Shown here: positions 1 to 13,108 of the stretch, piece after piece
How positions within the stretch are numbered: the first letter of the stretch is position 1
Layout: each line of letters starts with the position of its first letter
From: DATAXP01 sp036272935
GTDB lineage: Bacteria; Planctomycetota; Planctomycetia; Pirellulales; PNKZ01
Assembly (NCBI GenBank): GCA_036272935.1
Contig: DATAXP010000003.1
Coordinates: 1 to 64,000 of the forward strand
Length of the DNA stretch: 64,000 bases
Direction of reading: 5' to 3'
The notes under the pieces: model-generated
The model's database searches: none
What the model saw: the letters and a program-made list of their open reading frames with translations, nothing else
Told to the model about the DNA's origin: nothing
Made by a program: the position numbers and the translations under genes

Positions 1-184
1 CGAACCCCAGAAAGCACTCGACCATGCCCGACCACAATCCGACCTTCACCACCACGCCGAGGGGCGTCGGCCCTCGGCATTGCGCTTCATGCCGACCGGA
101 GAAAACGCCACTCCACGCGGTCGGCCTTCGCTTGTTTAAGGGCTAGTAGTGGCACTGGCGAGTGGCAAGACTCGGCAAAAAGCG
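1..184. other. Window edge, no gene seen
   Basis: This stretch lies downstream of metE, whose stop is at 185 on the minus strand. No reading frame here looks like a real protein. Short direct and inverted copies of GTGGCACTGGCGAGTGGCAA-like sequence at about 148-166 resemble the intergenic repeat style seen elsewhere in the window. They could serve as the 3' end of the riboswitch-nrdAB-metE transcript, but no U-tract hairpin is evident. Confidence 0.4.
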
Positions 185-2455
185 CTACCGCGCAAGTTGC
201 CGCCGCGCCTGCCGGGCCGCCTCGACCATGTTCTTCAAAGCCGGCACGATCTCGGCGTAACCACGCGTCTTCAGGCCGCAGTCGGGGTTCACCCACACTT
301 GCTCAGCCGGCAGTCTGTCCAGCACCGATCGCAGCCGCGACAACAGCGCGTCGGTCGACGGCACATTGGGACTGTGGATATCGTAGATGCCGGGGCCAAT
401 CTGCTGAGGATACCGATACTCGCGCAGCGTACGCAGCATCGCCCCGTCGCTGCGAGCGTCTTCGATGCTGATCACGTCGGCATCGAGCGCCGCGATCGCG
501 TCGATGATGTCGCCGAATTCGCTGTAGCACATGTGCGTGTGGATTTGCGTCGTCGGCGCGACGCCGGCTGTAGAAAGCCGAAACGCTCGCACGGCCCAGT
601 GCAAGTAGGCTGGCCAGTCGGCTCGCCGTAGCGGCAGGCCTTCGCGGAACGCAGGCTCGTCGATCTGCACCACCGCGACCTTCGCCTGCCGTTCGAGGTC
701 GACTGCCTCATCGCGAATCGCCAGGGCGATCTGGTTGGCTACCTGCTCGCGCGGGATGTCTTCGCGCACGAAGCTCCATTGCAAGATTGTCACCGGCCCG
801 GTGAGCATGCCTTTCATTGGCCGAGCGGTCAGCGATTGGGCCAGCGCCGTTTCGCGTACCGTCATCGGCCCAGCACGCGCCACGTCGCCGTACAGGATTG
901 GCGGCCGGACGCAGCGGCTGCCGTAGCTTTGCACCCAGCCTTCGCGGGTGGTGGCGAAACCCTGCATCTGGTCGCCGAAGAACTGCACCATGTCGTTGCG
1001 TTCAGGTTCGCCGTGCACGAGCACGTCGAGCCCAATCTCTTCCTGCAAGCGCACCACGCGCTCGATCTCGGCATCGATCGCAGCCTGGTAGCCGGGCTTG
1101 TTCGTTGCAGCGTGTGCGCGGACCTTGCGCAGCTCGGCGGTCTGCGGAAACGAGCCGATCGTCGTCGTCGGCAGCGGCGGAAGGTTGAGTCGAGCCTGCT
1201 GCAACGGTAGCCGCTCGGCGTAGGGTGACCGCGAGAAATCGGCCTCTTTCAACCGCGCAACGCGCTCGCGCACTGCCGGGATGTTTCGCGCCGCATTGTC
1301 GAGCCACGCGCGGCGGCGACCTTGCGCATCATTCCAACGCTCACGCACCGCTGACTTGCCATCGCGCAGCGCTGCCGAGAGCAACGCCAACTCGCCGATC
1401 CGCTCCTGGGCGAAACAAAGACCGTGCTTGACCGCGTTGGGCAAATAGTTCTCATCCTCAACCGTCTCGGGCAGGTGCAGCAGCGAGCATGACGCACTGA
1501 CCAGCAGCGATTCAGGCTCGGCATGTTGGCGCAGCTCGCCGACCAGCTCATAGGCATCATCGAGATCGGTGCGCCAGATGTTCCGGCCATCGACCAGCCC
1601 CGCGGCGAGTAGCTTATCGGCCGGGTATCCCTGAGCGCGCAGGGCGCGCAAGTTGCCTTTGCGGCCTCGCACGAAGTCGATGCCCAACCCGGCCACCGGC
1701 AGCGCCGTGAGCGCCTGCCATACCGGCTCGATATCGCCGTAGTACGTTTGCACCAGCAACGGCACTTTGGCCGCAGCAAGCTTCTCGTACGACCGCGCAA
1801 CCGCGCGCATTTCCTCATCGGTAACGTCGCCCACCAAGGCCGGTTCGTCGATCTGCACCAGGTTGGCCTGTTCGGCAGCTAGCTCCGCAAGGGTCTGCGC
1901 GTAGAGCGGCGACAATTCGTCGAGCCGGGCCACCAGTGCCGCGCCGCTCAGCCGAGCCAGCCGCAGGAACGTGAACGGCCCAAGCAGCACCGGCTTCACG
2001 GCGGTCGCCACCGAACGCCGAGCGTGACGCAGCGCCTCGAGCGCGCAATTCTTCGTAATCTGGAACCTCAGCGGCAGTTCCGGGACCAGATAATGGTAGT
2101 TAGTATCGAACCACTTGGTCATTTCCAACGGCGGCACACCGTCGCGCCCCCGGGCCATGGCGTAGTACAGCCGGGGATCGACCGCTCCGCCCTTCCAGCC
2201 GAACCGTTCTGGCATGCAGCCGAGCATCGTGGCCGTATCCAGCACGTGGTCGTAGGGGCTGAAGTCGCCGCAAGGAATCAAGTCGAGCCCGCACGCCGCC
2301 TGTGTGCGCAGGCGGTCAACGCGCAGTTCGTCGAGTCTCGCGGCGAATGCAGCGTCGTCGAGCGAGCCCTTCCAAAAATCTTCGAGCAGCTTCTTGTAGG
2401 CTCGACCGCGGCCTAGCCGTGGGTAACCGGGAACGGTGGTTGTAAAGGGCATCAT
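185..2455 (-). CDS. metE: Cobalamin-independent methionine synthase MetE
   Basis: MetE transfers a methyl group from 5-methyltetrahydropteroyl-triglutamate to homocysteine in the cytosol, the last step of methionine synthesis, without B12. The 756-residue length is normal. Two barrel halves are visible: an N-terminal half opening with TTTVPGYPRLGRGRAYKK, and a C-terminal half starting near residue 430 (PPLPTTTIGSFPQT). The zinc ligands fall at the same numbers as in the E. coli enzyme: H641 and C643 in HTHMCYSEFG, E665 in SIEDAR, and C726 in NPDCGL. ATG at 2455 is preceded by GAGG; a second ATG follows immediately. The gene lies 38 bp downstream of nrdB on the same strand, so it is very likely the last gene of the riboswitch-nrdA-nrdB-metE transcript. 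Confidence 0.97.
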   Translation of the reverse strand: MMPFTTTVPGYPRLGRGRAYKKLLEDFWKGSLDDAAFAARLDELRVDRLRTQAACGLDLIPCGDFSPYDHVLDTATMLGCMPERFGWKGGAVDPRLYYAMARGRDGVPPLEMTKWFDTNYHYLVPELPLRFQITKNCALEALRHARRSVATAVKPVLLGPFTFLRLARLSGAALVARLDELSPLYAQTLAELAAEQANLVQIDEPALVGDVTDEEMRAVARSYEKLAAAKVPLLVQTYYGDIEPVWQALTALPVAGLGIDFVRGRKGNLRALRAQGYPADKLLAAGLVDGRNIWRTDLDDAYELVGELRQHAEPESLLVSASCSLLHLPETVEDENYLPNAVKHGLCFAQERIGELALLSAALRDGKSAVRERWNDAQGRRRAWLDNAARNIPAVRERVARLKEADFSRSPYAERLPLQQARLNLPPLPTTTIGSFPQTAELRKVRAHAATNKPGYQAAIDAEIERVVRLQEEIGLDVLVHGEPERNDMVQFFGDQMQGFATTREGWVQSYGSRCVRPPILYGDVARAGPMTVRETALAQSLTARPMKGMLTGPVTILQWSFVREDIPREQVANQIALAIRDEAVDLERQAKVAVVQIDEPAFREGLPLRRADWPAYLHWAVRAFRLSTAGVAPTTQIHTHMCYSEFGDIIDAIAALDADVISIEDARSDGAMLRTLREYRYPQQIGPGIYDIHSPNVPSTDALLSRLRSVLDRLPAEQVWVNPDCGLKTRGYAEIVPALKNMVEAARQARRQLAR

Positions 2456-2493
2456 GGAAGTACCTCAAAGGTGTCTGGCCAGCCACGGCGGTT

Positions 2494-3528
<1,035 letters not shown>

Positions 3529-3581
3529 GGGCGACTCCATTCGAGGAATTGATATTTGGGATTTGGAAGTTGGGGTTTCGC

Positions 3582-6359
3582 TCACTGACACGCCTCGCAT
3601 TCGCCGTCGGCGCTACACGCTGCTGGGCGCGCCACCTGGATGTCGGCACTGGCGCTGCGGGCCTTCATCCAACGTGGCTGAATGCCCCAGCGATTCACGT
3701 CGAGTGTCGACTTTTCGATCTGCGTCGCCGCCAGCGTGCGCAGGTAGTACGTCGTTTTGAGCCCCTTTTGCCAGGCGAGGCGATACATCTCGTCGAGCCG
3801 CCGGCCGTTGGGTTCCAACATGTACAGGTTCAGCGACTGCCCCATGTCGATCCATTTCTGTCGCCGGGCGGCGCACTCGATCATCCAGCGGGGCTCGATC
3901 TCGAATGCCATTTGATACCGGCGTTTCAGCTCGTCGGGTACGCGCTCGATCGGCCCCAGCGCGCCGTCGTAGTACTTCAGCGCGTCGAGCATGTCGGCGT
4001 CCCACAATCCTCGTTCGCGCAGGCTTTCGACCAGATAGCGGTTCACCTGCGTGAACTCGCCCGAAAGGTTGCTTTTTACGTACAGGTTCTTGTACGACGG
4101 CTCGATCGACTGGCTGGTGCCGATGATATTCGAGATCGTCGCGGTCGGTGCGATCGCCAACAAGTTGCTGTTGCGCATGCCATGTGCAGCGACCGCCTCA
4201 CGCACGTTCTGCCAATCGAGCGTGGCGCGTCGCGAGACAGGGATCGCCACGCCGCGCTCGGCTTCGAGCAGGTCGATCGTGTCGATCGGCAACAGTCCGC
4301 GCTGCCATTTCGAGCCGGCGTAGCTGCTATACGTGCCGCGCTCGCGGGCCAGTTCGGTGGAAGCGAGGATCGCGAAATACGAGATCACCTCCATGCTGCG
4401 GTCGGCCAGTACCACCGCCTCGTCGCTGGCGTATCCGATGCCCAGGGCGTGCAGCATGTCCTGAAACCCCATCAGCCCCAGGCCAACCGGTCGGTGACGC
4501 ATGTTCGCGCTGCGTGCCTCCGGCGTCGGATAAAAATTCAGGTCAATCACGTTGTCGAGCATCCGTACCGCGGTGCGAACCGTATTGGCGATTTGCTCGA
4601 CATTCAGTTCACGATCGGCGACATGGGCTGCCAGGTTGATCGAGCCGAGATTGCACACCGCCGTCTCGTCGGCCGAGTTGTTCAGCAGAATCTCGGTACA
4701 GAGGTTCGAATTGTGGACGACGCCGGCATGGTCCTGCGGCGAGCGGATGTTCGACGGGTCTTTCCAGGTGATCCAAGGATGGCCGGTCTCGAACAGCGCC
4801 GAGAGCATCTTTCGCCACAGCTCGACGGCCGGCAGCCGCTTGAACAGTGCGATCCGCCCGTCATCGGCCAGGCGTTCGTAGTGCTCGTAGCGCTCGTTGA
4901 ATGCCTGGCCGTACAGATCGTGCAAATCGCGCACGTCGTCGGGGCTGAACAAGGTCCAGGTGCCATTTTCCGCAACGCGGCGCATGAACAGGTCAGGAAT
5001 CCAGTTGGCGGTGTTCATGTCGTGCGTCCGCCGCCGTTCGTCGCCGGTGTTCTTGCGCAGCTCGAGGAACTCTTCGATGTCGAGATGCCACGTTTCGAGA
5101 TACGCGCAGACCGCCCCCTTGCGTTTGCCCCCTTGGTTCACTGCCACGGCTGCGTCGTTGACGATTTTCAGGAACGGGATGACCCCTTGGCTGGTGCCAC
5201 CGGTGCCGCGGATGCGCGAGCCCAAGGCACGCACATTCGTCCAATCGTTCCCCAGCCCGCCCGCCCATTTCGACAGCAAAGCGTTGTCGCCGATGCTCTT
5301 GAAGATCTGTGCGAGGTCGTCGTCCACGGTCGTCAAATAGCACGACGAAAGCTGCGGATGCCCCGTGCCAGCGTTGAACAGCGTCGGCGTGGCGGGAGTG
5401 AACAGAAACTGCGAGATCAGACCGTAGAACTCGATCGCGCGTCCGGTGCGGTCCAACTCGCCCAGGGCTAGGCCCATCGCGACGCGAATCCAGAACCATT
5501 GCGGCAGCTCGACCACTCTACCGCCGTGGCGTAGCAAGTATCGATCGTGCAGCGTCTGCAACCCGAGGTATGCAAAGCGCAAGTCTCGCTCCGGAGCGAT
5601 AGCTGCGGCCAGCCGGTCGAAGTCGAACTCGAGCATCGACGGTGCGAGTAGCTCCGTCTCGACAGCCCGGGTGACATAGTGGTGCAAGCCGCTGCGGTAG
5701 GTTACGTCGGTTGACTCGTCTCCGAGGATGTCGCGCCGCATGTCGTCGAGCAGTAGCCGAGCGGCGACGAAGGTGTAGTCGGGCTCGATCTCGATCCGGG
5801 CTCGTGCCGCCATGATGGCCGCTTGGCCAATCTCAGCTTCAGGGATGCCCGGATAAAGCTGCGCGACGGTCTGGTCGAACACCGCGTCACCCGCCACGGT
5901 CGCCGGCAGGCCCTTGCAGGCTGCGGCTATCCGCCTGCGCAGGGCCGCTGTGTCGAGCGGCGAATCGGTGCCATCGGCGCGCCGGTAATGCACCGTGCGG
6001 CCACGGCGTTCGACGGCACGCTGCTCGCGATAGAGCACGTAGCGGCGCGCAACGCGGTGCTCGCCGCGCGTCATCAGCACGCGTTCCACTTCGTCCTGAA
6101 TCCGTTCGACGCCAAGGGCCGTCCGCCCTTCGCACCAGCCGACCACCGTGTCGGCGGCTTGGGCCACGGCCATCGTCAGCTCGGCTGGCAGGGGTGCCTC
6201 GCCGCCAAGGCCGAACTCCGCGCGAAACGCCTTCGTGATCGCGACGCGAATGCGGACCGGATCGAACGCGGCGATGTTGCCGTCGCGCTTGCGAACGGTC
6301 TGCGGCACAACGGCGGAGGCGGGATTCTCAATCGACGAAATCGCGGAGACAGATGCCAT
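3582..6359 (-). CDS. nrdA: Class I ribonucleoside-diphosphate reductase alpha subunit
   Basis: The catalytic subunit reduces ribonucleoside diphosphates to deoxy forms with NrdB. It has about 925 residues, longer than E. coli NrdA (761). The extra length is N-terminal, where an ATP-cone starts at VRKRDGNIAAFDPVRIRVAI and a second cone-like segment follows (VHYRRADGTDSPLDTAALRR), suggesting duplicated allosteric cones as in some class Ic enzymes. Catalytic parts are visible: SSCYLTT (first redox Cys), NLCTEI (radical Cys with Asn and Glu), AVCNLGSINL (second redox Cys), and a C-terminal CEACQ pair for thioredoxin exchange. ATG at 6359 gives MASVSAISS; an upstream in-frame start at 6470 would put protein sequence inside the leader. 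It is the first gene after the cobalamin riboswitch. Confidence 0.95.
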   Translation of the reverse strand: MASVSAISSIENPASAVVPQTVRKRDGNIAAFDPVRIRVAITKAFRAEFGLGGEAPLPAELTMAVAQAADTVVGWCEGRTALGVERIQDEVERVLMTRGEHRVARRYVLYREQRAVERRGRTVHYRRADGTDSPLDTAALRRRIAAACKGLPATVAGDAVFDQTVAQLYPGIPEAEIGQAAIMAARARIEIEPDYTFVAARLLLDDMRRDILGDESTDVTYRSGLHHYVTRAVETELLAPSMLEFDFDRLAAAIAPERDLRFAYLGLQTLHDRYLLRHGGRVVELPQWFWIRVAMGLALGELDRTGRAIEFYGLISQFLFTPATPTLFNAGTGHPQLSSCYLTTVDDDLAQIFKSIGDNALLSKWAGGLGNDWTNVRALGSRIRGTGGTSQGVIPFLKIVNDAAVAVNQGGKRKGAVCAYLETWHLDIEEFLELRKNTGDERRRTHDMNTANWIPDLFMRRVAENGTWTLFSPDDVRDLHDLYGQAFNERYEHYERLADDGRIALFKRLPAVELWRKMLSALFETGHPWITWKDPSNIRSPQDHAGVVHNSNLCTEILLNNSADETAVCNLGSINLAAHVADRELNVEQIANTVRTAVRMLDNVIDLNFYPTPEARSANMRHRPVGLGLMGFQDMLHALGIGYASDEAVVLADRSMEVISYFAILASTELARERGTYSSYAGSKWQRGLLPIDTIDLLEAERGVAIPVSRRATLDWQNVREAVAAHGMRNSNLLAIAPTATISNIIGTSQSIEPSYKNLYVKSNLSGEFTQVNRYLVESLRERGLWDADMLDALKYYDGALGPIERVPDELKRRYQMAFEIEPRWMIECAARRQKWIDMGQSLNLYMLEPNGRRLDEMYRLAWQKGLKTTYYLRTLAATQIEKSTLDVNRWGIQPRWMKARSASADIQVARPAACSADGECEACQ

Positions 6360-6390
6360 GGCTTGGGTCCATCCATGAAAAGACCAAGCC
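6360..6390 (-). promoter_or_regulatory. Hairpin over the nrdA ribosome-binding region
   Basis: Read on the minus strand, GGCTTGGTC and GACCCAAGCC are nearly perfectly complementary (one bulge), and the second arm ends directly at the nrdA ATG. The only purine-rich candidate for a ribosome-binding site, GGATGG, sits in the loop or beside the arm. This could be the expression platform of the upstream cobalamin riboswitch acting on translation. That role is an inference from base pairing. Confidence 0.45.
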
Positions 6391-6504
6391 CGACGCAGCA
6401 GGCGGCGAATCGAAGAATGGCGCGGCGCAACAGCGCTGGCGCGCGTGCCAAAAGGCAAGCGACATTCCACGTTCCCTTTGACGCGAAGGGCTATAGGACT
6501 ACCA

Positions 6505-6635
6505 AGCTTGCGGTCGGGTATTCGGGCTTGGCCTTCGTTGGCCTTACCGCTGCGCGACAGCGCCGGACTTGCACCGGACTTCCCCCGAGTTTTTCAGCCA
6601 GGGCATAACCTCTGGCACTGCAAGCACCGCATCTT
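6505..6635 (-). promoter_or_regulatory. Cobalamin (B12) riboswitch
   Basis: On the minus strand the leader contains the hallmarks of the cobalamin aptamer in order. There is a 5' GGTGCTTGC strand, then GGGGGAAGTCCGGTGCAAGT followed by CCGGCGCTGTCGC and GCAGCGGTAAGG (B12-box region), then the 3' GCCCGAATACCCGACC. It closes with GCAAGC, which pairs with GCTTGC as helix P1. It sits about 145 nt upstream of nrdA, between mfd and nrdA. By analogy with known cobalamin riboswitches ahead of metE and nrdAB, adenosylcobalamin binding should repress the B12-independent genes downstream. Confidence 0.9.
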
Positions 6636-6701
6636 GGGATGCGACGAGACGAAGCATACTAGATGTGGTGTCTGCGCGTCAAGTGATCGCGGATAGAATC
6701 T

Positions 6702-9935
<3,234 letters not shown>

Positions 9936-9965
9936 GGGCGACGGAATTCTAGGCGGCTGAGCAAA

Positions 9966-10775
9966 TTACGAAAAGGTTGGTTCTTCAGGCGATTTGGCAA
10001 GCTCCGTCGGCCGGCAGTAGCGCAAATCGTCGAGAAAGCCCCACACCAGCACCACCAAGGCCAGTGCCTTGGTGGCCTCGAGCAGCAACTCGGCCCGATC
10101 GATGTCGCTGGCAAAGCCCAGGTTCGCCTCCTGGTGCAGCGTCTCGGCCCCGAAACAACCGGTTAGCACGATGAGTGCCGCCACTTGGCTGCATCGCGCC
10201 GCCGAGCGCGTCGCTGCTGGCAGGAATTGACCGCACGCCACCAACAACAGCCCCAGAATCAATGCCCCGTTCGCTGCCGATAGCCGTGCCGGCAGCATCC
10301 CAGCCAGGGCTTGCCGCAGCATCGGGAATTCAAGGAACGAAAGCACCGCGAACGTCGCCGCCAGCGTATTCCACAGCCATTGCTTCTCGCCCTTGGTCGC
10401 CCGATCGCGGCCGATCAAGTAAGCCAGCAAGGCGAGCACCATCATCGTGCCGGCAAAGAACGATGGCGGCACGTACGACACGATCGCCAACTCGGCCCGC
10501 AACCGCAGCGGAATTCCTTCAGGCACTCCCCAGAAGGGACCGTAGCAGTGTTCGAGCACGTTCCACCCTGCCATGGCCAGCGCGACGCAGCCCAAGCCGA
10601 TCGCCATGGCGGTCGGTCGAATCTTCTCCCGACATTCGTCGCGCACCAGTTCTGGCGGTGCGGACTCTTTGCAGTCTGTCACGGGCTGCTCTTTGATCAG
10701 CTCGCACGATGCCTCGAGCAATCCGATGGCACGATCGAACGCCGTGGAACTTTCAGACGGTCGTGTTTTGCTCAT
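9966..10775 (-). CDS. Six-helix membrane protein of unknown function
   Basis: This 269-residue protein matches no family I recognise. The first 60 residues are soluble and charged. About six hydrophobic segments follow: AMAIGLGCVALAMAGWNVL, PPSFFAGTMMVLALLAYLIG, LWNTLAATFAVLSFLEFPM, GALILGLLLVACGQFL, VAALIVLTGCFGAETL and LLEATKALALVVLVWGFL. No catalytic motif is visible. It lies 30 bp upstream of mfd on the same strand and may be cotranscribed with it. It is divergent from the HD-domain gene at 10942. Confidence 0.6.
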   Translation of the reverse strand: MSKTRPSESSTAFDRAIGLLEASCELIKEQPVTDCKESAPPELVRDECREKIRPTAMAIGLGCVALAMAGWNVLEHCYGPFWGVPEGIPLRLRAELAIVSYVPPSFFAGTMMVLALLAYLIGRDRATKGEKQWLWNTLAATFAVLSFLEFPMLRQALAGMLPARLSAANGALILGLLLVACGQFLPAATRSAARCSQVAALIVLTGCFGAETLHQEANLGFASDIDRAELLLEATKALALVVLVWGFLDDLRYCRPTELAKSPEEPTFS

Positions 10776-10856
10776 GATCGCTGCTCTGTCGCCGGGGCAC
10801 TTGACTCATGCCAACGATAGGTTGCAACGGATGAATGGGTCGGCGTCGCGACAGTA

Positions 10857-10886
10857 TTGAACGCCGAGGCGCAGCGTCCGTATAAT
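10857..10886 (+). promoter_or_regulatory. Sigma-70-like promoter of the HD-domain gene
   Basis: TTGAAC at 10857-10862 and a perfect TATAAT at 10881-10886 are separated by 18 bp. Transcription would start near 10893, leaving a leader of about 50 nt before the ATG at 10942. This is the cleanest housekeeping-type promoter I see in the window. Confidence 0.65.
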
Positions 10887-10941
10887 CGGTTTGTACCGAG
10901 GATTCCGACGATTCGGGGCAACATGGGGGGCGATCGACTCT

Positions 10942-11640
10942 ATGGCGCAGGATAAGTTGCGTCAGCAAATTGCCTCGGAAGCCGCTCGGCTGATGTACGT
11001 CGAGTGCGAGTCGTTCCATCGTGCCACGATGCACGCGGCCAAGACCGTGGCCGGCCGATGGCTGAATCCGCGGCAGCTTCCCAGCCAGCGAGAGATTCGA
11101 GCCGAGATCGAAAAACTCGCCCGCTGGCACGACGACCACGACGCCCGACTGCTACCGACCGTTCGGCAACTCGACCGCTTCGAAGTTTACCGCGGCCTGC
11201 TGATGCCGCTGGAGGACGTTCGACTTTCGCCGAAGCGTCATCCCGAAGGGGACGCGCTCTATCACAGCCTGCAAGTGTTCACGCTGGCCCGCAGCCATCT
11301 GCCCTACGATGAAGAGTTCTTGTTGGCGGCGCTGCTGCACGATGTGGGTAAAGCGATCGATCCGAAGGATCACGTGGCCGCAGCCGTCGAAGCGCTCGAA
11401 GAGCTGGCGACGCCGCGCTGCTTATGGCTGATCGAGCATCAGAGCGAAGCCCGAGCGCTGGTCGAAGGCACGCTGGGCCAGCGTGCCCGCCGGCGGTTGG
11501 AAGAATCGGAGCACGTCGAGGAGCTGAAGCTGCTCGAGCGATGCGATCGCCAAGGGCGCGTCCCCGGCGCCGAAGTGCCTGACCTCGACGAGGCGCTCGA
11601 ATACCTTCGCGACCTTGCCGACGCCTGCGGTGGCGACTAG
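10942..11640 (+). CDS. HD-domain protein (putative metal-dependent phosphohydrolase)
   Basis: This 232-residue cytosolic protein has an HD domain in its second half. The pattern YHSLQ (His about 108) and LLHDVGK (His133-Asp134), followed by DPKDH, gives the metal-binding H...HD set of HD phosphohydrolases. It is close in style to HD parts of tRNA nucleotidyltransferase-like proteins, but no nucleotidyltransferase half is present. ATG at 10942 has a G-rich stretch 12 bp upstream and follows the promoter at 10857. The substrate is unknown. It ends about 110 bp before the convergent end of the microcompartment operon. Confidence 0.75.
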   Translation: MAQDKLRQQIASEAARLMYVECESFHRATMHAAKTVAGRWLNPRQLPSQREIRAEIEKLARWHDDHDARLLPTVRQLDRFEVYRGLLMPLEDVRLSPKRHPEGDALYHSLQVFTLARSHLPYDEEFLLAALLHDVGKAIDPKDHVAAAVEALEELATPRCLWLIEHQSEARALVEGTLGQRARRRLEESEHVEELKLLERCDRQGRVPGAEVPDLDEALEYLRDLADACGGD

Positions 11641-11751
11641 GGCAGGATTTGATCAGAAGGGCGCAAAGAGCACAAAGACAGCAGAAGAAAAGAAGCGACG
11701 CGCTTTTCCCTTCGCGATCTTGGCGACCTTCTGTTAAGTGGCCCTTGACGC

Positions 11752-13020
11752 TTAGCGCGTCGTGCCGAAGATGCGATCTCGCTTTGCCTGGTTCCAGGCG
11801 AGCTTTTCGGCCTGCGTCATCCGTGCGAAGTCGGGCGCCACGCCATTCGTGTCCGCGGTGCCTGCCGCTTGCGGTTTAGCCGCCCCGTTCTTGTCGTCGC
11901 AGGCGCAGGCACCGTGATTCGTCTTGCAGCCGCAATCGTGCTTCGCCGCGCCATTGGTCGACAGAATCGCCGCAGGCACACGCACCGCGCTGCCGCCGTA
12001 GCTCATCACATTGGTTTGCAGTTGCAGGTCGTCATCGAGCCGGCGGTGCGGTTTGATTCGCAATCGTTCGAGCACGGCGTGATACGCTCGCACCGCTTCC
12101 TCAGGTGAGATCGCGCGGTCGACGATCAACCGCAGGAAGTCGACGAACGCCAGCTGGCACTCGGCACTGTTGATCTTGCGGCCGAACAACCCTACGCGGG
12201 CACCGTACTTCTGCGCCTCGGCAATCAGCTTGAAAGCGTCGTACGTGGTCCCCGCGCCGCCGCCGAGGATGCCGACAACCAGGTGCGGGTCGTAGCTCAC
12301 CAGTTCTTCCATCGCCCGAGGGCCATGGTAGACCACCTTCAAGAACGCTGGCCGACCGGCCTGCGCCACGCCGGCCAACGACCGGGCGATGCAATCGTTG
12401 ATGAATGTCGGAATCGCGTCGGCCGAAAGACCTTGCGGCGCGTTGGGGTCGAACACCTCCAGGAAGTGCCGGAATCCCTTGCGCTCTGCCTCCTCGCGAA
12501 AGCGGCTGTACTCTTCCAACGATCGCAGGTCTTCGCTGAGCCGGTTGTTGAACGTGATGCTGTACAGGCCCAGGTTGGTACCACGGGTGCGCTCTTCGGG
12601 CTTGCAATCCAAGTGGCCGCACTGGATATGGTCGAGCTGCGCGGTGCGAAACGGCCGCGATGGCTCGGCGATGTAGTTGTTCCCGCGGACCACGAAAATG
12701 TCGGTCGCATCGTTGGCCCGGGCAGCCGGTGTGATGTGCGAGTCGTCGAACATCCGCTCGCGATGGGCCAACAGATCGTTGGTGCTGCTCGACATCAGCA
12801 TGATGTCAACGACGCCTTGCCGGACGATCTCGCGAATCTGGTCGCGGTACTCGGCCAGCGTGCGCCAGCGTGCTTCGCCGCTGTGCGCCTCAGGACTTTT
12901 CCCCGGCGCGCTGATGCCGAAACCCATGTCGGCATCCTTGGCATCGGCGATGATGAAATCGCGCGCGCCGGAGGGATCGGCATGAATCGCGGCAAGTTTC
13001 TGATCGAGAGATTTTTGCAT
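11752..13020 (-). CDS. TIM-barrel aldolase-like protein of the microcompartment operon
   Basis: This 422-residue protein is the last gene of the BMC operon. Its body looks like a DeoC/LacD/FbaB-type beta/alpha barrel (FLEVFDPNAPQ, AFLKVVYHGPRAMEEL, PHLVVGILGGGAGTTYDAFK, GARVGLFGRKIN), but I cannot assign a substrate. After about residue 345 comes a low-complexity tail. It has a Cys-rich patch (HDCGCKTNHGACACDD), a linker AKPQAAGTADTNG, and a predicted amphipathic C-terminal helix MTQAEKLAWNQAKRDRIFG. The linker closely resembles the one before the encapsulation peptide of the class II aldolase in the same operon (AKPQAVGTPSPNG). The tail may therefore target the enzyme to the shell; that is an inference. 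ATG at 13020 is the natural start. Confidence 0.7.
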   Translation of the reverse strand: MQKSLDQKLAAIHADPSGARDFIIADAKDADMGFGISAPGKSPEAHSGEARWRTLAEYRDQIREIVRQGVVDIMLMSSSTNDLLAHRERMFDDSHITPAARANDATDIFVVRGNNYIAEPSRPFRTAQLDHIQCGHLDCKPEERTRGTNLGLYSITFNNRLSEDLRSLEEYSRFREEAERKGFRHFLEVFDPNAPQGLSADAIPTFINDCIARSLAGVAQAGRPAFLKVVYHGPRAMEELVSYDPHLVVGILGGGAGTTYDAFKLIAEAQKYGARVGLFGRKINSAECQLAFVDFLRLIVDRAISPEEAVRAYHAVLERLRIKPHRRLDDDLQLQTNVMSYGGSAVRVPAAILSTNGAAKHDCGCKTNHGACACDDKNGAAKPQAAGTADTNGVAPDFARMTQAEKLAWNQAKRDRIFGTTR

Positions 13021-13030
13021 TATGGAAGGA

Positions 13031-13108
13031 ACCGCGGATACACGCAGATAAACGCAGATGTAAGACGGCCGCTAAGCGATCCGCGTCCATCTGCATCCAT
13101 CTGCGGTT
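13031..13108. repeat. ACGCAGAT / ATCTGCG dispersed repeat
   Basis: The gap between the barrel protein and the dehydrogenase carries ACACGCAGATAAACGCAGAT and, inverted, CATCTGCATCCATCTGCGGT. The two arms could fold into a long imperfect hairpin inside the operon. This looks like a dispersed intergenic repeat, not coding sequence. Confidence 0.5.

Noticed and set aside
3549..5471. A 640-codon frame antisense to nrdA
   Set aside because: Low-complexity His/Arg/Val content; overlaps catalytic NrdA sequence throughout.
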